From: Lentisphaeria bacterium
Lineage (GTDB): Bacteria > Verrucomicrobiota > Lentisphaeria > Victivallales > Victivallaceae
Length of the DNA stretch: 64,000 bases
Assembly: GCA_017508385.1 (NCBI GenBank)
Contig: JAFVZB010000068.1
Location: forward strand, 124,001 to 188,000
Direction of reading: 5' to 3'
Position numbers and translations under genes: made by a program
Shown: in pieces, positions 32,589 through 42,144 of the stretch
Layout of the letters: every line of letters starts with the position of its first letter
Numbering within the stretch: the first letter of the stretch is position 1
Notes under the pieces: model-generated
What the model was told of the DNA's origin: nothing
The model's input: only the letters and a program-made list of their open reading frames with translations
The model's database searches: none

Positions 32589-35500
32589 ATTTTTTTGCCT
32601 GCATCATAATTTTGGAGCATAACTCTTGCCTGGTCAACAGACAGACGTTCATACTCGAACTGCCTTGCATCCGGATCAGGAACAAACCGTTTGACCCCTG
32701 TTTGCACTTGGATTTCCCGCCATTTTCCTATTTTTTCGGCAATGGTGAATGGTGATTTTGTTTTCAGTAATTTTTTCAAAAACTCATGACAGTCATCAGA
32801 GTTGGATGAATTGAGCACATCTTTTGCAAGTTTAGCCTCGTGAGCCATTTGCCTGAAACGGTTGACAACATTTTCATCATTGGCAAAAAGAGCCATTGCT
32901 TCAAGCATACCGTCAAAACTCAAGCTCTGCCAGAAAGTTTTATCAAGATTTTTTTTAGCTCTGGCAGATTTTGTATTTTTGTCTGCCAGAGTTTTTTGTT
33001 CGATATCGTTGTAACGCCTGCCGCCGTTGACGGCACGCCATAACTCGTTGCGGTCGTATTCATCATCGGCAGCACGCTTATTTATTTCTGCGAGCAGATT
33101 GTCTTTGCCGGATCTGGCAAGCATTTGCAGATGTTCAAACGCCGTATTTACTTCGCCTGCGCTCTTATTCCAGAGCGTGCCATACCTGTTGAGCAGAGCT
33201 ATATCGTACTCGAGTTCAGAGGTATCTGCCCCGAGAGACAGTAACTCTTCAATCTTTTTTTGATTTTCGGTTATTGCCATGTTGAGACTTCCGGCATCGA
33301 GACGGGATATCGCAATAATTCTGTTGAGTCGCCTCTGCGTGTCGATATCCCGCATACCTCGCACCCTGCGCCCGGAATCGGTTCTTTCACCAAGCTGCTG
33401 CAGCCGCTTGGCTATTTTGTCGAGCAGCTCAGTTTTCCTTACTTCCGCTGCCCGTTCAGTCATTCTGGCAATAATTTTGTCAAACTCTGTTTTGCGGCGT
33501 CCCTCGGGAAACCTTGCGCTGGGAGCATTGGAGTATTCAAGCAATCCGACAATGTTCCGCACAAATTCGCTCTGATTGGCTTTTGGCAGATTTTTCTGAG
33601 CGAAAGCGACAGCCTCACGCTGAAGCCTGACAGCATCAGTCATACTGCTGAGAACCTTTTCCCTGAGCTCTTTGAGTTTTCCGCTGTACTGCTGCCATGC
33701 TTTTTCTTTGGCATCCTTAAAAGCCTGTGCATAAACATCAGCATTGCCGCTCTCCTGAACGAGAGCCATATTTATTGCTTCGATATCCGCCTGACTTGGA
33801 GTGTAAGGCGGATTTCTGTCAGGAAAAATCTTTTTGTAAAGCTCTTTGAAAACATCTCTGTTTTCGTTTATCCACTGCTCATTGACGACCGGCTTACCGT
33901 CGGAGAAAATTTGAACGATTTCATCCTGTATTCGGAATTTTTCCTGCTCAAGAAACTCCTCTTTTGCCTGCCGGTCGGCATCCCGGTCGGCAGCAATCAT
34001 CTCTTTGCGGTATTTCGTGTATTCTTTTCTCAGTTCGACCCAGGTCAAATCATTGTAAAAGTCGAAGAGCTGCTGTTCGATATCGAGCTCATTACCTCCG
34101 ATTTCGTCGGCGACATACCTTGCCAGTTCATCGAGATTGATAACCGGAGTACCTTTGTCCTTTTTGCCGAGCCAGAAAGTTCCTGAAGTATCTTTTCCCC
34201 GAAACCTGGGAGAGAGCTTGATTTGGAAACTGGAAGAGCCGGAAAAATCCACCGCCCACTTGTATTCCAGAATATTGTCATAAAGCCAGTTATCTCTTTT
34301 TGCCCGCCTTGCAGCCAGAGCAGTCAGATGTTTTCTTCTGACGATTTCGAGAGCGAAATGGAAAGCATCATCCGGAGAAACATTTTTAACGCCCCGGGAT
34401 GCGAGATAATCCGCATACTCCTCCCGGTCACGCTCGACAACATCGCCGACAAACGGAGAAAGGATATCCATGATGTTGCGCTGTTGCTCCTCAGAAAAAT
34501 CCGCAATAGAAAACCGGAATTCTTCAGCACTTGCATTTTCAGAAAATTGTGATATATTATCTATGAAGTTGGAAATAGTCATAGTTGCTGAGCCTCCTTT
34601 ATGGAGGGCAGTTTTCGAGGGTTGTAGTACCCGTGGCTGTTCCAACTTTATTTCATTATAATTAGACGCCGTTATTTTGAATATAGAACGGATGTGATTT
34701 GCCTGACCTTTGATGTCAGGATTTATCTCAATACGATAGATGTCTCCTGTAACTTCATCAAAACCGACAAACGATATATTTCCTTTAATATCGGCAACCT
34801 GTTCAGGTTTTGCCAATACTAACTCGACAGCGGCTCTGGTCTCTTGTGGATTTTTGAAATACCGATAATGTCTTGAATAAAGAAATTCATAATCAGCATA
34901 TAATGACTTTCCTTTGAGTCCAGCCCATTCCATGAAACCGTCAGCATGCGGAACATGCCCATCAACCAATTTTCCTTTTTGTTCTGCATTATTGGGATCG
35001 CCTTGTTTGCGTAATGCGGCAAACCTCAGCCCGTCCTGACCGTCAACATCTAAGTTTTGCTTATCTGTTGCAGTGTTTACTGTGACGACCGAACTCTCTC
35101 TGCCGAAGCGGTTGCGCCGGACTTTGCGTGAAGCCCTGGCAAGAAGAGTCTCGATCTGATTGTCGGACATACGAAACTCTTTTCCGAAAACTTTGGCAAA
35201 CGCCATGCGTACCTTCTGGAGAACCTCCTTCCACCACTTTGGCTTTACTTTTGTTTCGGCGATGTGAGCAATGTACTCTTCTGCTGCGAGCCGCTGGTCA
35301 CCGATTTTATCGAGCGAGATATCGAGATATGGCACACCATCTTCATCAACCAGTTCGACGGGCTTAAAATACTTGGCTGCAATATCCTTGAAAGACTGCT
35401 CCTGACAGTGGTCACGATACACCTGATCCAGAACGGAGTCGAGGTCTGCACCCTTCAACACTGAACGCAGCCCCTTGTGACCGACAACTTCATGCAGAAT

Positions 35501-37264
35501 TATTTGGGGAACCTCATGCGGGCGAACCGCGGCGGCATTGATATAAACCTCCCCTGTTTCGATGTTATACGCTGCCCGTTTTCTCACATCGAGATTCGGA
35601 ATGTCAGCTACGTTCTGCCAGTTGTCAACGACATGAAAAACAGTATCCTTGAAAATTTTTGAAATATCAGTGACAGCATCGGCGACATCGGCGACATTCC
35701 ACGTTGCAGTAACATCAAAACTGTTCTTCCGTTCAGCTTTTACTGCGGCAACCAGCTCTTCATTAGAAGTTGCATACGCAGCAGTTTTTTCGATATCCCT
35801 GTAAGTCGGACTATTCTGAATATCCTCATCTTCCTGAACTTTTTTAAGCGTATCATTGATGTGGTCAAGAGCAAGCATCTCCTGCGGAGTTCCTGCTTCA
35901 AGAATTTTTCTTGAGACCTCAAGCTGAGCAGCTTCAGCATCTGATAGCTCATCCTTCGCCGAAAGCTCTGTTGCACTCTTTTCGTGCTTAACCCGTATAT
36001 CATTGACAATACCGGCAACCCTGCGGGCGCTGAAATACCCCGTAACTCCCTCGGGAAATCCCCACACACCGCCGATAAAACCGGCTTCCGGAACACCGGC
36101 AAACACTCTTGCCAGCAGCTGCATACCGTTGAGCTGATTTCTGTTGCCATCGATATCATAAACAAGGTCAGTGATGTTGGATAACAGCTGCTGGGCGCCT
36201 TCACTGCCACCCTCTTTGGCAAAGGATTTGCCCATATACTTCAACAGTCCCTGCTGAATGAGTTTTGCGCCGGCTTCCCTGCTCATTTTACCGCCGACGA
36301 TTTTGGAAGTGACTATTTCAAATAATGCCTCATTGGCAGCTGACAGCCCGATGTAAGACCACTTTTTAGAACCGTCCCATTCAGGATGCTTGTCGTTGAC
36401 CTCATAATCCTTCATGGCGACGGTTTGAGTTCCGATGATCGTCGGCAGAAGCCAGGGGCCGGCAGCTGCACCGGCTAAAATCTGAAAAGCCATGCTGGGC
36501 GCACTTCTCGCCAGAGCTTTGGTGAAATCCCTGGCGGAAACCTGATCAAAATCTCCGGTAAACAAATCTGTAACAAATTCAGGATTGGCATTTGAAGCTT
36601 TGTCGAGTTTTTGTATGATTCTTCTGTTTTCCTTGACAGCCACCTCCTGACCGATATTTTCGAGGAGCTTTCCGTATCTAAACGCCATTTTTTTCTGCTC
36701 TTCACTCATGAGCGGAGAAAGTATGCTTGCCTGCAAATCGCTGCCCCACTTTGCCACTTTCAAATAAGTAGCTGCCAATGTGGAAGCAAGTTCAAGTGAA
36801 CCGGCACCCAATGCAGCAAGATCTTCCATGAGATTTTCCTTTAATACACCTGGCAGCTCTTTGAGCATGCTGCCTTTTTCGACACCGTGCATTTTCTGAA
36901 AATCGCTGTAAGCCTCGTCAACAGAAATTTTTCTTCGGTAAAAGCTCTCTAAAATACCGTCAAGATTGTGCATATTGAAACTGAAATCAGAGCCTTTGTT
37001 TTCATGGGTGAAATAAGCAGCCAACGCCATGCGTTTGCGATACTCATCCCGATCCGGCAACTGCTCGGTAACATGCCTCAGGTACAGCCTCTCACCTTCA
37101 TCAGCAATAAACGCCAATGGATCACCGGAAAAAGAGTTATAAACCCTCCGTCTGTCTGCGGCAGACATTGCCGGATGAATAACCACCTTTCTCGGGTCTA
37201 TCAGCTCCGGCTCTGTATCGACAATCACCTTTGACGGGTCTATCGGCTCAAAATTATTTTGCAT
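32528..37264 (-). CDS. Giant polyvalent internal virion/ejected protein (T7 gp16 position)
   Basis: 1578 residues from ATG 37264 (MQNNFEPIDPSKV); a longer start at 37357 overlaps the upstream gene by 104 bp and is less likely. Residues 100-430 contain several hydrophobic helices, suited to forming a conduit. A metalloprotease motif HEVVGHKGLR (H591, E592, H596) with a downstream AAEEYIAHIAE follows. An RFAAL linker leads to a Barnase/EndoU/RelE-type (PBECR) nuclease-like domain (about 760-865; HYRYFKNPQETRAAVELVLA ... GDIYRIEINP). Then comes the segment shared with 10049-10492, another RFSI linker, and about 550 helical residues. Such multi-domain proteins are thought to enter the host with phage DNA. 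The ORF probably continues by -1 frameshift into the 608-residue frame, giving about 2,170 residues. Confidence 0.72.
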   Translation of the reverse strand: MQNNFEPIDPSKVIVDTEPELIDPRKVVIHPAMSAADRRRVYNSFSGDPLAFIADEGERLYLRHVTEQLPDRDEYRKRMALAAYFTHENKGSDFSFNMHNLDGILESFYRRKISVDEAYSDFQKMHGVEKGSMLKELPGVLKENLMEDLAALGAGSLELASTLAATYLKVAKWGSDLQASILSPLMSEEQKKMAFRYGKLLENIGQEVAVKENRRIIQKLDKASNANPEFVTDLFTGDFDQVSARDFTKALARSAPSMAFQILAGAAAGPWLLPTIIGTQTVAMKDYEVNDKHPEWDGSKKWSYIGLSAANEALFEIVTSKIVGGKMSREAGAKLIQQGLLKYMGKSFAKEGGSEGAQQLLSNITDLVYDIDGNRNQLNGMQLLARVFAGVPEAGFIGGVWGFPEGVTGYFSARRVAGIVNDIRVKHEKSATELSAKDELSDAEAAQLEVSRKILEAGTPQEMLALDHINDTLKKVQEDEDIQNSPTYRDIEKTAAYATSNEELVAAVKAERKNSFDVTATWNVADVADAVTDISKIFKDTVFHVVDNWQNVADIPNLDVRKRAAYNIETGEVYINAAAVRPHEVPQIILHEVVGHKGLRSVLKGADLDSVLDQVYRDHCQEQSFKDIAAKYFKPVELVDEDGVPYLDISLDKIGDQRLAAEEYIAHIAETKVKPKWWKEVLQKVRMAFAKVFGKEFRMSDNQIETLLARASRKVRRNRFGRESSVVTVNTATDKQNLDVDGQDGLRFAALRKQGDPNNAEQKGKLVDGHVPHADGFMEWAGLKGKSLYADYEFLYSRHYRYFKNPQETRAAVELVLAKPEQVADIKGNISFVGFDEVTGDIYRIEINPDIKGQANHIRSIFKITASNYNEIKLEQPRVLQPSKTALHKGGSATMTISNFIDNISQFSENASAEEFRFSIADFSEEQQRNIMDILSPFVGDVVERDREEYADYLASRGVKNVSPDDAFHFALEIVRRKHLTALAARRAKRDNWLYDNILEYKWAVDFSGSSSFQIKLSPRFRGKDTSGTFWLGKKDKGTPVINLDELARYVADEIGGNELDIEQQLFDFYNDLTWVELRKEYTKYRKEMIAADRDADRQAKEEFLEQEKFRIQDEIVQIFSDGKPVVNEQWINENRDVFKELYKKIFPDRNPPYTPSQADIEAINMALVQESGNADVYAQAFKDAKEKAWQQYSGKLKELREKVLSSMTDAVRLQREAVAFAQKNLPKANQSEFVRNIVGLLEYSNAPSARFPEGRRKTEFDKIIARMTERAAEVRKTELLDKIAKRLQQLGERTDSGRRVRGMRDIDTQRRLNRIIAISRLDAGSLNMAITENQKKIEELLSLGADTSELEYDIALLNRYGTLWNKSAGEVNTAFEHLQMLARSGKDNLLAEINKRAADDEYDRNELWRAVNGGRRYNDIEQKTLADKNTKSARAKKNLDKTFWQSLSFDGMLEAMALFANDENVVNRFRQMAHEAKLAKDVLNSSNSDDCHEFLKKLLKTKSPFTIAEKIGKWREIQVQTGVKRFVPDPDARQFEYERLSVDQARVMLQNYDAGKKICPIMRRRLFASNFQLLTAK
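34259..34702. repeat. Prophage copy of segment found in chromosomal chimera
   Basis: Counterpart of 10049-10492, in frame in both genes (residues about 855-1002 of the giant protein). Its left edge coincides with the end of NILEYK and its right edge with ANHIRS. Confidence 0.95.
34580..34599 (-). promoter_or_regulatory. Strong internal ribosome-binding site in giant gene
   Basis: Leftward AAGGAGG (34593-34599) stands 10 nt before an in-frame ATG (34580-34582, MTISNFIDN). The chromosomal chimera has the same site at 10370-10389. It would produce a nested C-terminal product from residue 895. Confidence 0.6.
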
Positions 37265-38846
37265 ATTCCCATTTCCCATTTTTGAAAACAACGTCTTTTC
37301 CATTAAACTTGCCTGTTCTGCGATCAGTTGCGTTTTGGTGTTGTGCCATATTGGCAATCTCTTCTACAGTGCTCTTGTTGTAATAAGTGATTCTCTCGTC
37401 AATATATTTGTCTATTTCCGGGAATTTAGCTTGAGGATTCTGCTGGATGAAATCATCGACATCGATTGTCAACAGCTTTTCAATATAAGTCACGGTTCCG
37501 GCTGAGTCATCCTCGGCATCATCAGTTCCCCACCAGCTTTTAACAGCGGCACTCAGTCTGCCGTTTTGCTTTGCATCTTTGATCTTGGCAGTGGCGGCTT
37601 GATACACCGGAGAGTTTTTGTAAGAAGAACCGCCAGTCTCAGCCGGTTCTTTTACCCCTGCTGCGGCCGGTCTGGGTCTGGCTGCATAGACTGAATCAAG
37701 TTGAGAGAGAAGCCTGTTCACTGCCTGACCGTCACCGGAATACCGGGAAAAAATATCTTTTTTCGTACGGGAATAAACTATGGCAGCATCCTCATTGTTG
37801 ACGGGAAACTCCATAGTGATAATGCCATACAAATAATTGTTAAGCTGGTCATCGTAATGTTTTTTCTGAGCTGCGGTCTGTGCCCGTTTTTTCGCACTCT
37901 GAAAGCGATCGATCATTTGAAGTTGTTGATTTTTCTGATTTAAATCCTCGGGAGAAGTTTTCCCCTCGAAATTCTTTTCGACAATATCGGCAGTGTACTC
38001 CATTCCACCGGCAAGCAGCTCATATATCCGGGCATTCTCCTCGGCTCTTTTCTGTTCATCTTTTGCCCTGGCATAACGCACGAGAGTGGTGCGGTGTTCA
38101 GGAGTCATGGCTGGATAATTGATATAACTCCCCTGCTCATCCACCGCTTCGAGTTGTGAAATTATATTCTCCTTGCCGGCATCGATATCACGCCTTGCCT
38201 GAGCTGATTGAAACAACCTCGGCAAATCAACATCGCGCTTGGTCAGATACTCCTGTTCGCTTATCAAGGTGCCCCGGAAATTGTCAAGAAGTTCAAGAGC
38301 AGCCCCCATATCAGTCGGAGCAAAATGCTTGAACAACTCCTGAAAACGGGTGTAATCGGCTGTTATTTTTGCGTGCATGCCTATTTTTTTTCTTTTCTCG
38401 AAGGTGGAATTGCGTATTCCCTCAAAGTCAGCCTCAAACTGCTTGCGGAAATCCGGAGTCATCCGTTCAAGAAAAGGCTTTACCTCTTCACTGAAACGAC
38501 TGTCGGCATCCTTCGCCCAGTCGGCGAACTCATTGAAAAGTCCGGGATTCTCCGTCATTCTCAAATCAACTTCGCTGTTAATCTGTGAGTACAAATTTCT
38601 CGCCTCGGTGGCAGCAAGTCTGTTTTCGGTATCTTCATACTTTTTTCTGAACTCTTCGGCGACAGCAGATTGCCTCTGATATTCCCTTGCTGCGGCAAAA
38701 GTCAGCTGCTCCATACCCTTGCGGAAATTGCCAAGAGCCCCGGCAGTGCCGTCTCCTCCGTAATATCTGACCTGGTGATTGCTTAATGGCACACCTGCAT
38801 TGACGTGATCGAGCAAGTGCAAGTTGCTTTTTGGTATTTCCGGCAT
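37254..38846 (-). CDS. Internal virion protein (T7 gp15-like position)
   Basis: 530 residues, almost wholly charged helix and coiled coil (GKEN, FRKKYEDTENRLAATEARNL), no signal or membrane segment. N-terminus MPEIPKSNLHLLDHVN. Between a gp14-like core protein and the giant ejected protein, the place of the T7 internal core protein gp15. Assignment by position and composition. Confidence 0.65.
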   Translation of the reverse strand: MPEIPKSNLHLLDHVNAGVPLSNHQVRYYGGDGTAGALGNFRKGMEQLTFAAAREYQRQSAVAEEFRKKYEDTENRLAATEARNLYSQINSEVDLRMTENPGLFNEFADWAKDADSRFSEEVKPFLERMTPDFRKQFEADFEGIRNSTFEKRKKIGMHAKITADYTRFQELFKHFAPTDMGAALELLDNFRGTLISEQEYLTKRDVDLPRLFQSAQARRDIDAGKENIISQLEAVDEQGSYINYPAMTPEHRTTLVRYARAKDEQKRAEENARIYELLAGGMEYTADIVEKNFEGKTSPEDLNQKNQQLQMIDRFQSAKKRAQTAAQKKHYDDQLNNYLYGIITMEFPVNNEDAAIVYSRTKKDIFSRYSGDGQAVNRLLSQLDSVYAARPRPAAAGVKEPAETGGSSYKNSPVYQAATAKIKDAKQNGRLSAAVKSWWGTDDAEDDSAGTVTYIEKLLTIDVDDFIQQNPQAKFPEIDKYIDERITYYNKSTVEEIANMAQHQNATDRRTGKFNGKDVVFKNGKWEYAK

Positions 38847-38854
38847 AATTCACC

Positions 38855-39454
38855 TCAACTTTTTTTGTTATTGCTGCTTTTGTCAGCACTGCTTTTGTTA
38901 GCACTGCTTAGTGCGGAATAAATACTGATACCCTGCCCGACTGCGCCGGTAGTTCCGCCGGCTATGTTAAGACCGAGACTTGTACCTGAAGGCCGTGCAG
39001 CTCTTGCAGCAAACATATTCTGTCTGGCTACGGCAGCCCCGTAACCATAATCAGTCGCCTTAGCCCTATGAGCTGCGACAGAGCGTGCAGTCTGATAATG
39101 ATTATCCATTATTGCCATTTCGTCATCGGCGGCAGCAGAGCCTAAAACAGCCAGCGGACTGCCTGAACTCATGGCTGCGCCTGATTTACCGAGCATGGCA
39201 ATGCGCTGACTTCTTGCACGTTCGGCAGCTTCCCGCTGCCGTCTGGCATTTTCTGCACCTTCAGCTTCAATAGCAGCCGCCTCACGCTCTTCCATGCGCT
39301 GATTGTATTCCATTTGCTGCTGCTGCAAACGGGCATTATCCTCCGCATTCTGAGCAGCCTGCTTTGCATCGGCATGACCTTCTATTGCAGTAGCAGTAGA
39401 AACAGCGGCACTGGCAATTGCGACAGCGGCACCCACCCAAATTTCCCAACCCAT
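38855..39454 (-). CDS. Internal virion protein (T7 gp14-like)
   Basis: 199 residues. N-terminal hydrophobic stretch VGAAVAIASAAVSTATAI, a long Gln/Ala/Glu/Arg-rich helix (NARLQQQQMEYNQRMEEREA), then SQRIAMLGKSGAAMSSGSPL and a Gly/Ala/Ser-rich end. This is the usual layout of phage virion-core gp14-like proteins: S-x-x-A-x-x-G-x-x-x-S-G-S-P-L. Good match to the T7-type morphogenesis order. Confidence 0.72.
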   Translation of the reverse strand: MGWEIWVGAAVAIASAAVSTATAIEGHADAKQAAQNAEDNARLQQQQMEYNQRMEEREAAAIEAEGAENARRQREAAERARSQRIAMLGKSGAAMSSGSPLAVLGSAAADDEMAIMDNHYQTARSVAAHRAKATDYGYGAAVARQNMFAARAARPSGTSLGLNIAGGTTGAVGQGISIYSALSSANKSSADKSSNNKKS

Positions 39455-39466
39455 AAAACACTCTCC

Positions 39467-39877
39467 TTATAATGCCATATACATATTAATTGCTTTTTCA
39501 CCGGTGATAAAACCTGCCTTTGCGGCAATACGGTTGATTCCCCTGTTGCCGAAAGTAGAAAGCAAAATTGTTGCGCCTTTGCTTCTGGCGAAGTCCGGCA
39601 TGGCATAAATCAACGCATGTACCGCCTCAGCTGATACCCGCATAGAGTTTTCCGGGTCAGCGATACACCAGCCGCACACGGCAATGCTCGAACTTTTTTC
39701 GAGATATAGAAAAGCAACTGCACGCAAGCGTTCACCTTCATAGCAGGCAAGCCCGGTTCTGGGGAGCACACCAGCCGGAAAACCACACTCAACGCCATGC
39801 GTTTTCATTCTTGCATTCAGCCATTCAACAGCCTTTGCGGCATCACCTAAAGATAATTCTTTTGTTGTCATATTCAT
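39467..39877 (-). CDS. GNAT-like phage virion protein
   Basis: 136 residues with a GNAT-type pattern (LYLEKSSSIAVCGWCIADPE, then GATILLSTFGNRGINRIAAK and AGF). T7-like phages carry an acetyltransferase-fold internal virion or scaffold protein (gp13/DUF2833) at this place. Activity as an acetyltransferase is not implied. It abuts the tail tubular B gene. Confidence 0.62.
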   Translation of the reverse strand: MNMTTKELSLGDAAKAVEWLNARMKTHGVECGFPAGVLPRTGLACYEGERLRAVAFLYLEKSSSIAVCGWCIADPENSMRVSAEAVHALIYAMPDFARSKGATILLSTFGNRGINRIAAKAGFITGEKAINMYMAL

Positions 39878-42142
39878 TTATTTTTCCGCTACATCAAGAG
39901 TTATAACCAAGCTGCTTACATTGAGCGGCAGCGGGTCGATTTGCCTGATTTCGATGTTAGTTTCGCAGGCAAAACCAGAGAGTAAATTCATTACAACAAC
40001 TTCAGTCTTGAGATTGACTCTGGCATCCATGCTGTCGGATAAAACATCTCTGGAAATAACCTGCTGAAAATCTCCGTTGCCGGAAGTGATTTCACCGCCG
40101 ACGGAGTCATAAACCCGCACCCTCACTTCCCCGACCGCCTTTTTTCGGAGCATACTTGTGCCGTCAGGCATATCGACCTCATACGGCATGGGAGCAACTA
40201 CCGACTCATAGGCAAGCCCTATAACGACCTTTTTGGCAGGAACATCGAGAATAACCTGACCGTTCTCAACGACTTTGCCGGTCTGCAATGCGCCGTCAGC
40301 AAGGATAGATACCGTCATACCTTCAAGATGATCGAGATTATCAATCGTATCCGTCTCAGTACCATTGTAAATAACAGCCGAATCAACAAAACAGGCATCG
40401 GCAATATCATCAAATGTTCTGGGCGAAAGGATTTCTATACATGTTTCACCTGCACGATCGACAGCAAAATATATATCGTTGCTCACCTGATCCGGAACGG
40501 CACAAACCGAAACGAATTTGCCGGCAGTAGTATGGCGGTGCCAGCCGATAACCTCCTGATCCCGCTCATAGGTAAGAGCGGCAATAGTGCCATTGCCGAG
40601 CACGCACCACAAAATACTGTCCGGCAGCTGCTGCAGAGTAGTCTCAATAACCTCGCTCCTTGTGATATGTTCAGCAAGGACTGTCATGTCAGGACTCGAA
40701 TATCCCTCTTTTTCCCAGGTGTAAACAAATTCTCTGATTTTTCTTTTGCCCCGTTGAACAAACAGCACTGTATCGCCGACCATAAGGGCAGGAGTTCTGC
40801 TTGAACCGTAAACACTCTGACGCTTGACCTTGGCGTTGGATGGAGTCAACGCAGCTCCTGAATCCGAAGCAGACAACGTCCATTCTGAGTCAAGCGTACC
40901 AATTATGAGTGCATTGTGCTGACACATCCATGAAATAGTGTTGACGGTATCGCTGGCAAGAGTGAACTCCAAACCTGCATCGTCCTTATCTGAGAGCAGA
41001 AAGTTATCCCAATCGCCGGTTTTGCTTCCCCAGACAGTTTGCGGTCTGCTGGCAGTACCGCCGAACATCATTCGCTCCTCAAAAAAAGCAACACTGCATG
41101 GGAACCCCCGCCTGTTGCTCCACGCACCCTCATTCCATTCAAAAGTAGCATCCGTGCCGCCGAGCTTGCGGATAACGTTTCCTGAAGCGTGCCTGGCGTC
41201 GGCGACAGAAGTGATTCTGACAACTCCTGTTGTGACGAAGTCTGGATTAACAAACAAAATCCTGCAGAGTTTGAGAGTTCCGGTATCCGACTGCTCATAA
41301 TCCTGCATGACAACTCTGTAAAGAACATTCTCATCCTGCTCGATGCCTGAAGTTGAGGTATTGCTGTCTTTTGCACTTGAAAAAGTCTGATAATTGTACC
41401 ACGACTCGCCGCCGTCATAGCTTCTTTGGAGCACGACATTACCGGTCCAGGTTCCGTGAGTTGTAAAAGTCCAATTGCCGAATACCTCAAGAGTATCCGA
41501 GACTCCGTCTGAGTCAAAATCCTTTTTTATCTCACTTTTTTTTCTGGTGTGAACCAGCTGCCAAAAACCGCCGATATTTCCTGCATCAAAAACATCGGCA
41601 GTGGCAACCAACTCGATGGTGCCGGAAACAGCGGAAGGAGTTATTTTAATGCTGTCGTCAATATTTGGCTCCAATACCGGAGGGTACTCGAACTCTTTTT
41701 CAATGAGAACAAAAGAGTTTTCTTCGATTCTGCGCAACTCCATAACCGGGTGAAGCGGATGCACGATTGTCATAACATCGGCGGACTGAATAACCTGAAT
41801 ACGCTCAAGCTGGTCAGCAGTGTAGAATGTGGCAATTTCGACCGGAGCACCGTCACATACAAGCTGCCTGCCGTTACGGAAAAATCTGATATACCTGTCA
41901 CCGAATTCGCAAACATAAGCGGCATCGGAAGAGAAAACGAATTTGATCAGCCTGACACGTCTGCTTTTCGACTTGGCAACAAAAAGAGTTCCTGGTCTGC
42001 GTTCGACCGCACCGTAGGGCGTAACAAAGAAATTGCATAACTTCCGACACCCCTTCGCATACTGCGACACATCGGTTCTGCCAATCATCTTGGGAGAGAG
42101 CTCACCGGCATTAAAACTTGTGACTGCACCATAGACCGGCAT
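39878..42142 (-). CDS. Tail tubular protein B / nozzle-type tail protein
   Basis: 754 residues from ATG 42142 (MPVYGAVTSFNAGELSPKMI), preceded by AAGGAG. The start, followed by GRTDVSQYAKGCRKLCNFFV and RRPGTLFVA, is the signature of podoviral stabilisation/nozzle proteins (T7 gp12-like). Beta-rich throughout. ATGA-type overlap with the tubular A gene. Confidence 0.85.
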   Translation of the reverse strand: MPVYGAVTSFNAGELSPKMIGRTDVSQYAKGCRKLCNFFVTPYGAVERRPGTLFVAKSKSRRVRLIKFVFSSDAAYVCEFGDRYIRFFRNGRQLVCDGAPVEIATFYTADQLERIQVIQSADVMTIVHPLHPVMELRRIEENSFVLIEKEFEYPPVLEPNIDDSIKITPSAVSGTIELVATADVFDAGNIGGFWQLVHTRKKSEIKKDFDSDGVSDTLEVFGNWTFTTHGTWTGNVVLQRSYDGGESWYNYQTFSSAKDSNTSTSGIEQDENVLYRVVMQDYEQSDTGTLKLCRILFVNPDFVTTGVVRITSVADARHASGNVIRKLGGTDATFEWNEGAWSNRRGFPCSVAFFEERMMFGGTASRPQTVWGSKTGDWDNFLLSDKDDAGLEFTLASDTVNTISWMCQHNALIIGTLDSEWTLSASDSGAALTPSNAKVKRQSVYGSSRTPALMVGDTVLFVQRGKRKIREFVYTWEKEGYSSPDMTVLAEHITRSEVIETTLQQLPDSILWCVLGNGTIAALTYERDQEVIGWHRHTTAGKFVSVCAVPDQVSNDIYFAVDRAGETCIEILSPRTFDDIADACFVDSAVIYNGTETDTIDNLDHLEGMTVSILADGALQTGKVVENGQVILDVPAKKVVIGLAYESVVAPMPYEVDMPDGTSMLRKKAVGEVRVRVYDSVGGEITSGNGDFQQVISRDVLSDSMDARVNLKTEVVVMNLLSGFACETNIEIRQIDPLPLNVSSLVITLDVAEK

Positions 42143-42144
42143 AA

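Noticed and set aside
34259-34702. Diversity-generating retroelement template/variable repeat pair with 10049-10492
   Set aside because: No reverse transcriptase in the window, differences are not concentrated at adenines, and the variable copy would not be at a protein C-terminus.
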